Assembly: GCA_003550325.1 (NCBI GenBank)
Contig: QKWP01000067.1
Span: 535,713 to 599,712, forward strand
Length of the DNA: 64,000 nt
Source of the DNA: Gigaspora rosea
Lineage: Eukaryota > Glomeromycota > Glomeromycetes > Diversisporales > Gigasporaceae
Direction: 5' to 3'
Below, piece by piece: positions 12,000 to 24,715 of this stretch (positions are counted from its first letter, which is position 1; each line of letters starts with the position of its first letter). The position numbers were made by a program, and so were the translations under genes. The notes beneath the pieces are model-generated. The model had not been told where the DNA came from, made no database searches, and saw only the letters and a list, made by a program, of their open reading frames with translations.

Positions 12000-12570
12000 T
12001 ACAGGTTTTTTTTCATGACCTTCATACTCAGCTTGGTGAGTAGTACAGATTATTTCGTAAATTTTCGACATAACAAACTTGCATCCCCAAGTTATTCTTA
12101 TCTTGTTTAGGCATGTGCAGTTCTTTCTGTTATGCCAATACAAAGAACCTTAAGGGTATTAGTCACTCAATGTTTGAATTTCGGATTACACTGAATATAG
12201 CAGATTTAGACATTCATTATAAAGAATTTCACGAGTCACGAAGCCATATCCTTGCGAATCAATAAAGTGTTGAAGAAGAAAATATGTAATACAAGGCGAT
12301 AAAGATCAATTCAAATATAATGAATAAAAAAAAATAAAAAATAAAAAAAATAAAATGACGCATGAAACAATAAAAGAATTAGCTTTATAGAAAAAAGAAT
12401 TATCTTTATAGATATCAATGAAAAGATCAATACAAATATCAATGTAATTATTAATAATTTTATTATCGTCATCGCAATCTGCATCACGAATTGATTCACG
12501 ATCGGTGAAAATCGAGAAATAACACGTCAATTCAGAATCAACGTAAATTCAGAAATTATGCGGAACATAT
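12000..12570. repeat. Dispersed repeat, uninterrupted copy of 35930-37400
   Basis: Long stretches match the region around 36280-36600 and 37335-37400, for example CATCCCCAAGTTATTC, CAATAAAGTGTTGAAGAA, TATGTAATACAAGGCGATAA, CATGAAACAATAAA and GAGAAATAACACGT. This copy lacks the insertions present in the other. The small open frames at 12306-12530 are low-complexity. The identity of the parent element is unknown. Confidence 0.65.
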
Positions 12571-12726
12571 AAACACATAGTAAAATGTAGCGTCCTTGCT
12601 TACACTTATTTATTATATAATTAGTTCTTCGTCTTTTATTAGTTTGTCACCCTTTGCAGTTTCGTCGGTTTCGTTATTTCGTCATTTGAGATTTTAGTTG
12701 TAACAATTATAGTACGTACATACTGT

Positions 12727-12925
12727 AAATTCTCGAAGTAGCGGGTATCTGCGCGCTATTTTGTGTACACCCATGGGCGTTATTTTGAATATACGTTATT
12801 AATAAATTAACTGTACGCGTAACATGATATTAGTGTGTGGGGGTGTGCATTATTTCGGAAATCTCTTATATTTTTAGAGGGAGCGATTTTCAAAATAACG
12901 TTCGTGCCCGCTATTTCGAGAATTT
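12727..12925. mobile_element. MITE, about 200 bp
   Basis: The left end AAATTCTCGAAGTAGCGGG and right end CCCGCTATTTCGAGAATTT are complementary with one mismatch. An inner pair GGGCGTTATTTTGAAT / TTTCAAAATAACG extends the pairing. It is non-coding. Confidence 0.65.
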
Positions 12926-14425
12926 CCGGAATATTTCCAAATTTGAGGGAGGCTTAAAGTGAAATGAAATTTATTTAGGGTTAGGATTTACCTTTTTGAT
13001 GCAGACAGAAGGATTTTATATAAAAATATCAAGAACGCAATTTATGCCATGTATTGAATAACTCCGCTTTACGCCACTGAGCGTCTCCGTTAGGAGTTAA
13101 AAAAATAAAATAAAATAAAAAATAACTCCGCTTTAGCCGCTCACAAATTCGGAGATGTAGCGCTCTATTTGGTAAAAGATCTGCGATTGGAAATTCTTTT
13201 CAATTCTATGTGGCTAAAATGTGGCTGAATTTGCATAACTGCCTTTTAAGGAACCTTAGATTACATAGTCATAGAATAATATTCGCAAGAATTATTTTTA
13301 TTAAAACGATCGTTTTTATTATTATTATTATTAATGAAAATTACTATTAAAACGGTTCTGGTAAAATCCCTGACTGTACGTAAACTCACGCTATGCATAT
13401 TCAATTAGCGTTAAGGACAATCATTTGTTTAACAATGAGATCTACAAATGGCACCAACACTTAAACGGAATTTTATATTTAGAAAAATCATCTCCCCGTG
13501 CCAGTACATATTTACTGACATAATGACATTGCGAATAGCTTATTCAATTACATTATATGATAGAATTCTCAGAAACGCCTATTTCGCAATAAGGTTAAAC
13601 AAAATAGTTATGACTATATAAAGAAATAACACGAACGTCGTACCTGTACGTACGATGTATGTGCAGCCTTGTTTGGGTTAACGTTAGCCGAACTACGCAC
13701 AATAATATTTAATAAATAAATACTGCATAAAAAAACCGTTATACTAACTTCAATAAGCTTTAAAGCTAGATTAGGAATATATATGTCAACATAGGAGAAC
13801 GATACACAACTTTTTTTACTTTTTTTATTGTTATAATTTTACAGACCGCATGACAATGGTTGATACCACTAGTGATATTTTTAAAGTGACCTTCGTTAAA
13901 AATGAAGCAGTAATCGATCGTTTAAAAAATTTATTTGATGAAATGTCGTAATATTAGTTGAGTGCCAAAAACCAGCTGATTTTTGGATCAGGTTAAATGA
14001 TATCAGTATATAAAAGTCAGATCATTTTAACATCAATTCGTTTTTTTTTCTCATGGCTTGGCCTAACCCGGTCTAATCTCCCAAATAAAGAGAATCAGCT
14101 GATATGGCACTCCTCTAAAATAGTGATATTGATTCTGTTCTCAGTCTAATTATTTTACTTTGTAAAATTGAATTAAGTTGATGAGAGTTAAACAACGAAA
14201 CAAATATTTCGAGAAAAACAGTGCATATTAACAAATTCCGAACTACTTTATCTCGATAACACTTGCAGACCAGCCAATCAAAACTTTATTTGATTGACCC
14301 ATTAACGTTAATTATAAATTTCGCGGAGTTATATAATAGAAATCGGAGTACTTGATCCGAAGCTGGTTATATAAATCATTGAACATTTTTTATCTCATTT
14401 ATTAAAATTGTAAAAAATTGTAAAC
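12926..14425. other. Upstream region of the VWA gene; no gene seen
   Basis: AT-rich, with an ATT microsatellite at about 13312-13332 and A/T-rich blocks. An inverted pair (CCAAAAACCAGCTGATTTT near 13965 and AGAGAATCAGCTGATATGGC near 14090) marks another small element. The last 200 bases presumably contain the promoter of the gene at 14426, but no motif is diagnostic. Confidence 0.4.
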
Positions 14426-16322
14426 ATGTCTCAAGATAATTCAACATATTCCAGTAATCGTTTTTCAACTCTTTTTACTTCAACGCTTCTTCAATCACAT
14501 CAGTACAATGGAACGCCACCGCCACCATATCAGTCTGTATCTCCATCCACTCAAATACCCAGTTATAATGGCGACACCAATAATCCTGAAGATGACGACA
14601 GAATTATTATTGACGAAAGTCAAACCACCAATGAACCAGCATTATTATCCGATAGTGAACCAGCTCTTAGCGTAAACCTTAACTCAGCATATAAAATGGT
14701 ATCTAATACGAAATCTCAAGAGCTATTATGTATGGCTTCGCTTGTAACGAGCGACTTTATTCCAGAAAATGCAAAGGAAACCGGTTCACATGCCGATATT
14801 GTTCTCATATTAGATGTTAGTTCTTCAATGTCTGGAAGTAAACTTAATCTTCTTAAAGAGAGTTTGAATTTTATCGTCAGTGAGCTTTCACCAAAAGATC
14901 GATTAAGCTTGATAACTTTTAATACTTCAGCGAAGCGTATCACTCCATTATTATTTGTAAATGAAGCTAATAAAAGTAAATTGTATCAATCTATTCAAAA
15001 TTTGAGAGCTAATGGTGGTACTAATATTGGAAATGGTCTTAAACTAGGTGTGTTAATTGTTTAAAGTTTCAACTTTTTTTTTTTTTTTTTTATTATTATA
15101 ATAATTAAACTTTATTATTATTATTTTGAAATCTAGGTTTGGATGTTTTGACTCAAAGGATAACAAAGAACCCTATTACTGGAATGATTTTACTTTCTGA
15201 TGGTATGGATAATAAGGAACAGTCTTATGAGCATTTATATGAAAGAGCTCGTGATGCCGAGTAAGTATTTTGTTCATTTAATTGTAGTGCGTCAGTTTAG
15301 AATAAATCTATAGTAGTCGTTGTATTTTTATATACAGTAGTCTGTTGTAAATTCTAATGAATTCTAAGCTGGAGCACAACATGAACGAAAAGAAATCTAT
15401 ACAAATAATATTAATAATATTAATTATATTGAATAATTTTTTGTGCAGGATTTCTATCCATACATTTGGTTATGGATCTGACCATGATGCAAGAAAGCTC
15501 CATACTGTTTCTGTAAAAACCGAAGGAAGCTTCACTTATATTTATGAATTTGAGCAAATCAAAGAATGTTTTGCTGGTTGTATTGGCGGTCTTGTAAGCA
15601 TTTCATGCTGCGACGTAAAATTATATTTACGAATTCCTGAAACAACTCAAAACGTTAAAATAACTGAAGTACTTAGTAAATATGACAACACTATCAGTAA
15701 TAATATGCTCAGTGCTCAGATTAACATTCATAATTTGTACGCTGGCGAAAAGAAAGATTTATTATTTATGGTCAAAATTTTACCTACTGAAACTGATGAT
15801 GATTCTGAAACAAATGAATTTAAAATCATTGATTTGGACATTAATTACTTTGATATTCATAAAGGAATTAGAATAAATTGTCTTGAATCTCCTGCAACTC
15901 TAAAAATAATCCACTCTACGTCCGAAATCGATCCATCTGACAATCCTGTCAACTCACAAGTAATTCAACAAAAATATCGTTATCTTACTTCAAAAGTAAT
16001 TTTAGATGCTTCTAATTTTGCTGAACAAGGCAATTATTCTAGAGCACAATTAATTATTAATAATCTAAAAAAAGAAATTCAACTTCATCGTGATGAATCT
16101 CCCGAATTTTATGATATATTAATAGAAGATTTAAGCATGATTGCCAGACAACAAAGTAATGCACATACCTATCAAACTAGTGGAAGAGCGCATTCTCTGC
16201 AACAAACTTCAGTACATCATAGTCAACGTGCTTGGAGTTCACGAACTTTATCTGAAACTACTTACCAGACTCCTACTATTCAAAGATATTCAGCGAGATC
16301 TAGGAACTCAGGAGAAACCTAA
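14426..16322 (+). CDS. VWA-domain protein related to plant WAV3/EDA40-type proteins (no RING)
   Basis: Three exons, 14426-15047, 15137-15260 and 15449-16322, joined by GTGTGT..CTAG and GTAAGT..GCAG introns, give 539 residues with phases that close exactly. An S/P/N-rich N-terminus (about 1-100) precedes a von Willebrand A domain. Its MIDAS motif is complete: D130-x-S132-x-S134 in LDVSSSMSG, T199 in ANGGTNIGNGL and D229 in LLSDGMD, so metal-dependent ligand binding is expected. After the domain come FGYGSDHDA and CIGGLVSI, wording I recognise from the conserved region that follows the VWA domain in plant WAV3-type E3 ligases. The plant proteins start with a RING finger that is absent here. The tail is rich in S, Q, T and R. 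The partner and process are unknown. It looks like an intracellular scaffold, as no signal peptide is visible. Confidence 0.85.
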
Positions 16323-16989
16323 ATTCCTTACACAGTATGATAACTATGTAGTAACTATATAGTAATTACTATGCAGATACTGCGCATTAAGACATTCCAA
16401 GTTTCTGTAAAGAACATCATATAATGATACTCCAAGTTTATTAAATATAATTAATGGACGGATAAAAACAACTTGTTTTAAAGCTTTTTACTGAAACATT
16501 GACATTTAAATTTTTCCTTAACAATTCAGCAAATTTGATATTTTTTTTCTGTATTTATTTGAGATTTTATTAGTGTAATAAATTAAATTTATCGTTTGGC
16601 AGCATAACTTAAAGCAAACCATAACAGATAAATTTTATATTAAATTTATCAAAATAATCAAGATTTAAATATTACAATTAATATATTTTATTATAAATAT
16701 ATTATTTTTGTCGATTATGTCGATCATCAAATTCTGATTGGACGAAATCAATTTTTTCAAAGTTACCTTATATCGAATGAATCCATAGATTACGTGTAAA
16801 ATAAAAAAATTTTATCGATTTTAAAATAGGTATTTTATCGAGATATTGTCACTCGAAGTTTGAAAAAATTCAGCTGCAGTTTGCCTAAATTATTTTTAAA
16901 TTATGAATGAGAATGTCTTTTGATTGAATCCGGATACTATATAGATAGAACTTTAGAATTATGCGATTAAAAAAATTATTTTTACAGGG
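16323..16989. other. 3' flank of the VWA gene; no gene seen
   Basis: AT-rich sequence following the stop codon. No element ends or coding content could be supported. Confidence 0.35.
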
Positions 16990-17188
16990 CTATCCCCAAA
17001 TTCCGGGTCGGATGCGTCGGGTTTAGGTCGGCGTTTAGCTCTAGATTCTATAGCAAAATTATCAGCTGGACATTTTTTATTTAATGAAAACTTTTTATGA
17101 TCTTTGGCAAAATTGATCAATTCTGATCCAGCAGACCGTGATTCCAATGCACACCGACGTATCCCGACCCGGAATTTTGGGATGAGTT
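16990..17188. mobile_element. Inverted-repeat element, family C (copy 1)
   Basis: The left end CCCCAAATTCCGGGTCGGAT pairs with the right end CCCGACCCGGAATTTTGGG. The same family lies at about 37413-37628, sharing GATGCGTCGG, TTCTATAGCAAAATTATCA and TTTTATGATCTT segments. The minus-strand open frame inside is not a gene. Confidence 0.65.
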
Positions 17189-17705
17189 TAAAAAAAAATC
17201 TTAACTATCTAACTAACTATAACTATATGATCGATTTAAAATTTTGGATCATTTAAGAAATATTTAACTTTTATGTGTAACTTGATTATCGTTGTTACAT
17301 TGCAAATTACGCCTAAAATTCATAAATTTTTTTAGATTTAATGTAACCTATAGTCAAGTAGTACGTACATTAAAATTTAATATTTCTTAAATTATCAATT
17401 TTTAAATATATAGAGTTAGGAAATATTTGACATCATTGTTTAGATTTCTTGCGCCATAAATTATTTATGCAAATTCGAACAACGTTTAACAAGTAGTAGT
17501 ATTTTTAATTTAATAAATATCCGGATGGTATCCAATATTATCCGGATATTACCGGGTCCTATCCGGATATCCGTCAAATCTTATCCGTCAACTAAAATTA
17601 AGATCCGACAGATCCAAACACTATCGATAACTGCCTACCTAACATCGATTATACATTTTTATTTTAAATACTGTATACGAAGAAATGGAAATATTGTATG
17701 ATCGC

Positions 17706-18036
17706 TTACGCCACGCAAAGTTAATTTTTCGTTTTGCATAACATGGTGTTCCAAAATTCTAGTCGGCGGGTCGGAATTTTTTTTTAATATACTATAAATT
17801 AATAAGCTCATGTTCACATATGAGGCCACGCCAAGTTAATTTTTCGGTTTGCATAACATGGAATCGGAAAATTTGTGAATTTTTTTGGTTCTATCGGGTA
17901 ATTACGGAAATTAAGGTCATCATCGGGTGACACCGGAGAAAAAATTAAATGGATAATTGAATTTTTTTTAAAAAAATTTTTTTGGAAAATTTGGGTCGGC
18001 GGGTTATGCAAAACGAAAAATTAACTGCGTAGCTTA
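17706..18036. mobile_element. Inverted-repeat element, family A (copy 3)
   Basis: The left end is GCCACGCAAAGTTAATTTTT and the right end AAAACGAAAAATTAACTGCG. The interior has the shared ATAACATGGTGTTCCAAAAT and GGGTCGGCGGGTTATGCA segments and an inner second copy of the terminal sequence near 17823. It is non-coding. Confidence 0.7.
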
Positions 18037-19118
18037 GACTTTGATAATGATGCTTTTTTTATAATCGTTTAAATTATTTTGAATATCTCGATAACTAACC
18101 GATAAAAATTTTAAAAATCATCAAAAGACTGCAGTCAAGTTTTTTTTTCTAATTTTGAACGATCATATCCCGATAACTACCCATCTAAAATCGGCGAAAA
18201 TTTTTTTTACTTTACCGCATTTTCGCGAAATAACGAACATGCGCGTTATTTGGAATCTCGGCCTGAATTAAGCTTAATTTAGGTCGAATTCGAAATTATA
18301 TCCTTGCGCGTTATTTCGCTGGATTCATAAAGTTAAAATAAAAATATTTTCAATAAGTTTAGATAGGTAATCATCAAGGTATCTTCGTTTATAATTCAAA
18401 ATCAATTTAGCTAATTATAAAAACAGATCACGTTGAGTGTTTCTAACTTTGAGTGATACCTAATAATCATCTATTCAAAATTGATGAAAAAAATTTTTTA
18501 TTTAATTCTATAGATTCATACTAAAGTATCATCACTCAAACTTTGAAAAAATATATGGGCTTGGTGTTACAAAAAGGGGTAAATCAACAAAACAAAAAAG
18601 ATCTTCAGAAAATCAATTTTAATGTTATAAATAGTATAAGTTATAAGAAAATACAACCCTTAAAGAGCTATACTACAAAGTTTTATCAATATAACTGCTT
18701 TTGTGTTTTAAGTAGAGAATTGTCCATAAAAACTTATTTTAAATTAATCTGAAATAAATAAAAAACATTTTTAAAAATTTGGCAATTTACCCTTATTATT
18801 AAAGTAGCAGGCATTAGAACATTAATCAACATATTGTTATGAATAAAACCCTGGCATGGAAAACGGAGTGTCGGTCATGTGGTTTCCGAGGCATACGGTC
18901 TAATACAAAAAATCAGAACGATTAATTATTGGGGTTAGGGTTAGGACCAGAGAAGAAGTGATTATAGGCAAAACTTTGAGTTTCGAAAGTTTTTTCTTCA
19001 CGTTACACTAAATCCTGAATTTTGATTGGCAGATATTAATTCGGAGTACCGGAAGTTACATGAATTGCCACTTCGTTTTCACTAAGGCTAGGGTACTTAT
19101 GACGTAGATAGTGACTTA
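18037..19118. other. Gene-less AT-rich stretch
   Basis: No gene is supported. An open frame near 18543-18752 lacks any recognisable feature. GCGCGTTATTT segments near 18240-18320 resemble the MITE at 12727-12925. Confidence 0.35.
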
Positions 19119-19466
19119 TAGTGTTACAAATCGAACCAAAAAATGCAATCGATTAATTGATTGACTAATCGATGAGTTGGTGCATCAAAATGGCTTGAAT
19201 CAGAGCACAAAATCTATTGTAAAATGCTGGAGATTTCCGTTTAATGTTAATTTCCGGTCCGATAATCTTTATACACGTAATATAATTCAATAGTTTAATA
19301 ATACTATTTCCAACTATGATTTCTAAGTTCCGTTTCGGATAAACATCGCCGGAAAAAACGAAGATTACATCACCCGGAAATTTGTGCCCTGCTTGCGTAG
19401 CTACTATTTGCAAGATCAAAGTATGATACCGTATAAAAACGACCAGTCAATAGTCAACTAAGGCTT

Positions 19467-19884
19467 AATTGGGTGGTTTACGTTACATTCCATTCTCAAA
19501 AGTGGGTGGTGATGCCTGACGAAATGACGAAACCTGACGAAACCATAAGTTTCGTCATTGACGAACTTGACGAAACTTATGGTTTCGTCATTTCGTCAAG
19601 GCAAAATTAGTTTCGCCAGGCATCTATAGGCGGAAGTATACATAGCTGATAGTAAATTTTAATAAAATTATTTCTTAATTAGAAATTATTGACCTGACTT
19701 TGCTCGTCTTTATGTTCGTTCATTTTTCTCTTCGAAATTTTCGGAACCTTACAATTTCTAATCTTAATTCACACCTGGCATTATGCTCTTTTGGCCAAAA
19801 TCATATATGTATATCCCAGAAAATTATTAACTAAGAGAGAAAGAGGGATCTCAAAAGAGGGAGAATAACGTAAACCACCGAATC
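19467..19884. mobile_element. Nested MITE (GGTGGTTTACGTTA ends)
   Basis: The left end AATTGGGTGGTTTACGTTA pairs with the right end TAACGTAAACCACCGAAT. It interrupts the outer element at 19119-20000 and itself contains the palindrome at 19511-19624. Confidence 0.65.
19511..19624. mobile_element. GACGAAA-rich palindromic element
   Basis: The arms GATGCCTGACGAAATGACGA and the complement TTTCG..GCCAGGCATC fold over a centre containing TAAGTTTCGTCATTGACGAA. The heptamer GACGAAA is repeated several times per arm. The same heptamer dominates the ends of 39250-40561. Confidence 0.7.
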
Positions 19885-20079
19885 GAATTGGTCTCGTCTA
19901 ACCAATCGTTTCGATTAATCGTTAACAGTCGATTAGTTGTCTAATAAAATTATTAATCGAGCCAAATCGATCAACTAATCGATTGCGATTTGTAACGATA
20001 TTGATGTGCTGTATTGATGTCACCACCTAAATTTTATATGACGTAAAATGACGTAAGAGGTAGCTACCGAATACCTTAA

Positions 20080-20500
20080 TCACGGCAAAAAAAAGTTCTG
20101 GTCATGTGACGATCTGCAGTAAAATTAGCCAATAACGGGGATGGCTAAAACCAGGTGCGTTATATGGTTTTTTTTATTAAAATTAGGGTAAGGGTTGGTT
20201 AGAGGTTAGGATATGTAAAATTGTCTTCCTGGCATTTTTTTGTCAATGCTCCTAGACACTCAGGCTGCCGTGAAGATCAAATTTACGATTTGATTGGCTT
20301 TCTGTTACGTGAGTGCACCTGGCTTTAGATGACCCCAATAACGAATTCCAATTTGGTGTTCTGTAATACAATCAGGATAACGTTCATTCTAAAGAAATTA
20401 GAAAATTGAAAACCTTCATAAAGAAACACTAATTCCAAATCCTAATGTAAGTAATCAAAAGATTTTTATTACGTGACTAGAACTTTTTTCCATGGTCGTA
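20080..20500. mobile_element. Element with AAAAAAGTTCTGGTCA ends, interrupted by a second MITE
   Basis: The left text AAAAAAAGTTCTGGTCATGT and right text TTACGTGACTAGAACTTTTT are imperfect inverted repeats around the well-defined element 20137-20336. Confidence 0.5.
20137..20336. mobile_element. MITE, family D (GGGATGGCTAAA ends), Mutator-like
   Basis: The left end GGGATGGCTAAAACCAGGTG pairs imperfectly with the right end CACCTGGCTTTAGATGACCC. The copy of CAATAACG on each side is a target duplication of 8 or 9 bp, depending on where the G/C ends are cut. The same ends occur at 41156-41756. A GGG..CCC terminus with 8-10-bp duplications suggests a Mutator-like source. That assignment is inference. 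Confidence 0.7.
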
Positions 20501-20517
20501 TTAACAGTCATAGGACA

Positions 20518-21449
20518 TTGATATATAAGTGTTAGTTTATAATAAAAATTATAATAAAAAATATAAATTTACTATAAACTTTAAGTTTTATATTATTTTC
20601 AACTTACATATCAACTTTTTCAAATTTTGAAATTAAGCATATTGAAAATAGTAGGTTGTTATTTGGAAAATTTTTTTAAAATTTTGCAAAATTTGTAAAT
20701 TTTTAATAAAGTTTTTTTAAAAAAAATTTTCTAGTTTTAAAAATGTTATTATATATAAAATTTTATGCTAAATAAAGTTTATTTAGTTGTCTTGGTAAAA
20801 AAATAAGTTTACTATAGATTAAAGTAAAAAAAATACCAATTTTTTTATATACAGCTTTTCTTTATTAAGACAACTTATCTTGGGCCCTTAAGCAAAGTTG
20901 TTAGTATAAAATTTATAACAATAATAAAGAATAAAAACTATTTACAAGCATTTTACTAGTAAAAAATTTTTTTACCAAAGTTTAATCAAATTTTTTACTA
21001 GTAAAATACTTGTAAAAATAGTTTTTATTCTTTATTATTGTTATAAAATTTTATGTTAAACAACTTTACTTAAGAGCCCTTCTAGATAAAATGTCTTAAT
21101 AAAAAAATAAAAAAATTGGTATTTTTTACTTTAATCTATAGTAAACTATTTTTTTTTATTAAGAAACCTTATTTTGCCACCAAAGTAAACTTTGTTTAGA
21201 ATAAAATTTTATATATAATAACACTTTTACAACTAGAATTTTTTAAAAAAAAATTTATTAAAAAATATGCAAAATTTACAAAATTTTAAAAAAGTATTCT
21301 AAACAACCTTAATCTACTACTTTAAATATTCTTAATTACAAAATTTGAAAAAAGTTAATATGTAAGTTGAAATAATGTGAGGCTTAAAGTTTATAGTAAA
21401 TTCATATGTTTTATTATATTTTTATTATAAACTAACACTTATATATCAA
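20518..21449. mobile_element. Large fold-back element, 932 bp
   Basis: The left arm starts TTGATATATAAGTGTTAGTT and the right arm ends with the complement AACTAACACTTATATATCAA. Pairing persists through most of both arms (for example TTTACTATAAACTTTAAG and the complementary text at about 21385-21402). The inner turn contains TTTTTTACTAGTAAAA. Base composition is extremely AT-rich. There is no coding capacity. Confidence 0.75.
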
Positions 21450-23571
<2,122 letters not shown>

Positions 23572-23864
23572 ATGCCACCATTTGCATTCCCTTGCCACCA
23601 TGTCAGACACCCTACATTACACATGAAGACTTTGATTTCTGCATTAAGGTTTTATAAGATCCAACTAATACAACGTAAAAGATTGTTATTTTGCAAAGAA
23701 ACCTTTGTTATACGTGATCTTGGTGCACAAACAGACCCTGTAGTACAGCTTATTAAAGTGGATTCAAACCTCCTGTTTGCCTGTTGATAAAATGTATGAA
23801 GTGTTGTGCGGTTTACATCAGGGCGTTTTAAAACATGTTGGTTCATCAAACTCCGGAAAGCAGT

Positions 23865-24715
23865 GGTCTTTTTCGATTTTTAACAGCTGCTCTACCTTAA
23901 AATTACTCAGCCGGTCGACCGGGCCGACCAGATTAAAGTCAATCCAAAATTACCAAACACTCCTATAAAATGATCTCCTAACGATAATTTCGGCAATTTT
24001 ACTGAACAAATTACCATACCTCAAAAAATTCTCGACAACCATGCTCGCCATGCTCGTGTTTATTGTCTATCATCCCGAAAATTTCCGATATTATACTATC
24101 TTTCTTTTGATTCTAACTAATGCTGGCCGAATCTATTATTAATTCCAACCTAATTCGACAACTTGCCCAGCAACTTATACCAATGATCCTAGTAACATAA
24201 CTTTTGGTAATTATCAGCAGTTAAGTCAACTGCAGAATCAAGTCCTAAAAATTATTTAGCGGTCCGACAAGAAGTAAAAATAATTAGCCAGTCAGAAAAA
24301 ATTCCTATTCAGCCATTGAACCAAGGAAGATTAATTTTGGATTAGTTTATTGATGGTCGTCGGTTTACTGACTATTGGTGGTTTCTATAAAATTACAAGA
24401 TTGATTTAAAATCCTAACTTACCTTAGTCGGCCCGCCCGGCCCTGAAGACGTGGGTCGATCCTCGGCCCGCCTGACCGGTCGATGGGCCGGGGTCAGCCC
24501 GTTCACTAGTTGAGAGTGCGTCAAGTGTAACTCGGGTTTGCATAAGGAGAGCATTTTCCTGCGTTGCGAATACAAAGCAAAATTTCCAATTATATAACAT
24601 AATTAAAATTTTGCATTATATTCGCAACGCAGGAAGATGCTCTCCTTATGCAAACTTGACGCACTCCCAACGCACTTAAACAAAGTAGGGCAGCTGTTAA
24701 AAATCGAAAAAGACC
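23865..24715. mobile_element. 851-bp inverted-repeat element inside the integrase remnant
   Basis: The left end GGTCTTTTTCGATTTTTAAC and right end GTTAAAAATCGAAAAAGACC are exact complements and continue into CAGCTGCTCTACC / GGGCAGCTG. The interior includes a GC-rich inverted block (CCGGTCGACCGGGCCGACC near 23910; GACCGGTCGATGGGCCGGGG near 24475) and the smaller palindrome 24533-24666. Related ends occur at about 36622-37334. I saw no clear target duplication. Confidence 0.7.
24533..24666. mobile_element. Inner palindrome with GAGTGCGTCAAG ends
   Basis: The arms GAGTGCGTCAAG..TTTGCATAAGGAGAGCAT and the complement ATGCTCTCCTTATGCAAAC..CTTGACGCACTC enclose a short AT loop flanked by CCTGCGTTGCGAAT/ATTCGCAACGCAGG. 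The same arms bound the interior of 36622-37334. Confidence 0.75.

Larger units (their letters stand above)
19119..20000. mobile_element. Outer inverted-repeat element carrying nested elements
   Basis: The ends are TAGTGTTACAAATCG on the left and CGATTTGTAACGATA on the right. Subterminal ATCGATTA/TAATCGAT motifs are scattered over both arms (CAATCGATTAATTGA, AACTAATCGATTG). Another element (19467-19884) sits inside it, with a third element inside that one. Confidence 0.6.

Noticed and set aside
12306-12530. Two overlapping small frames on the minus strand
   Set aside because: Low-complexity composition within a dispersed repeat that also occurs, with disruptions, at 36.3 kb.
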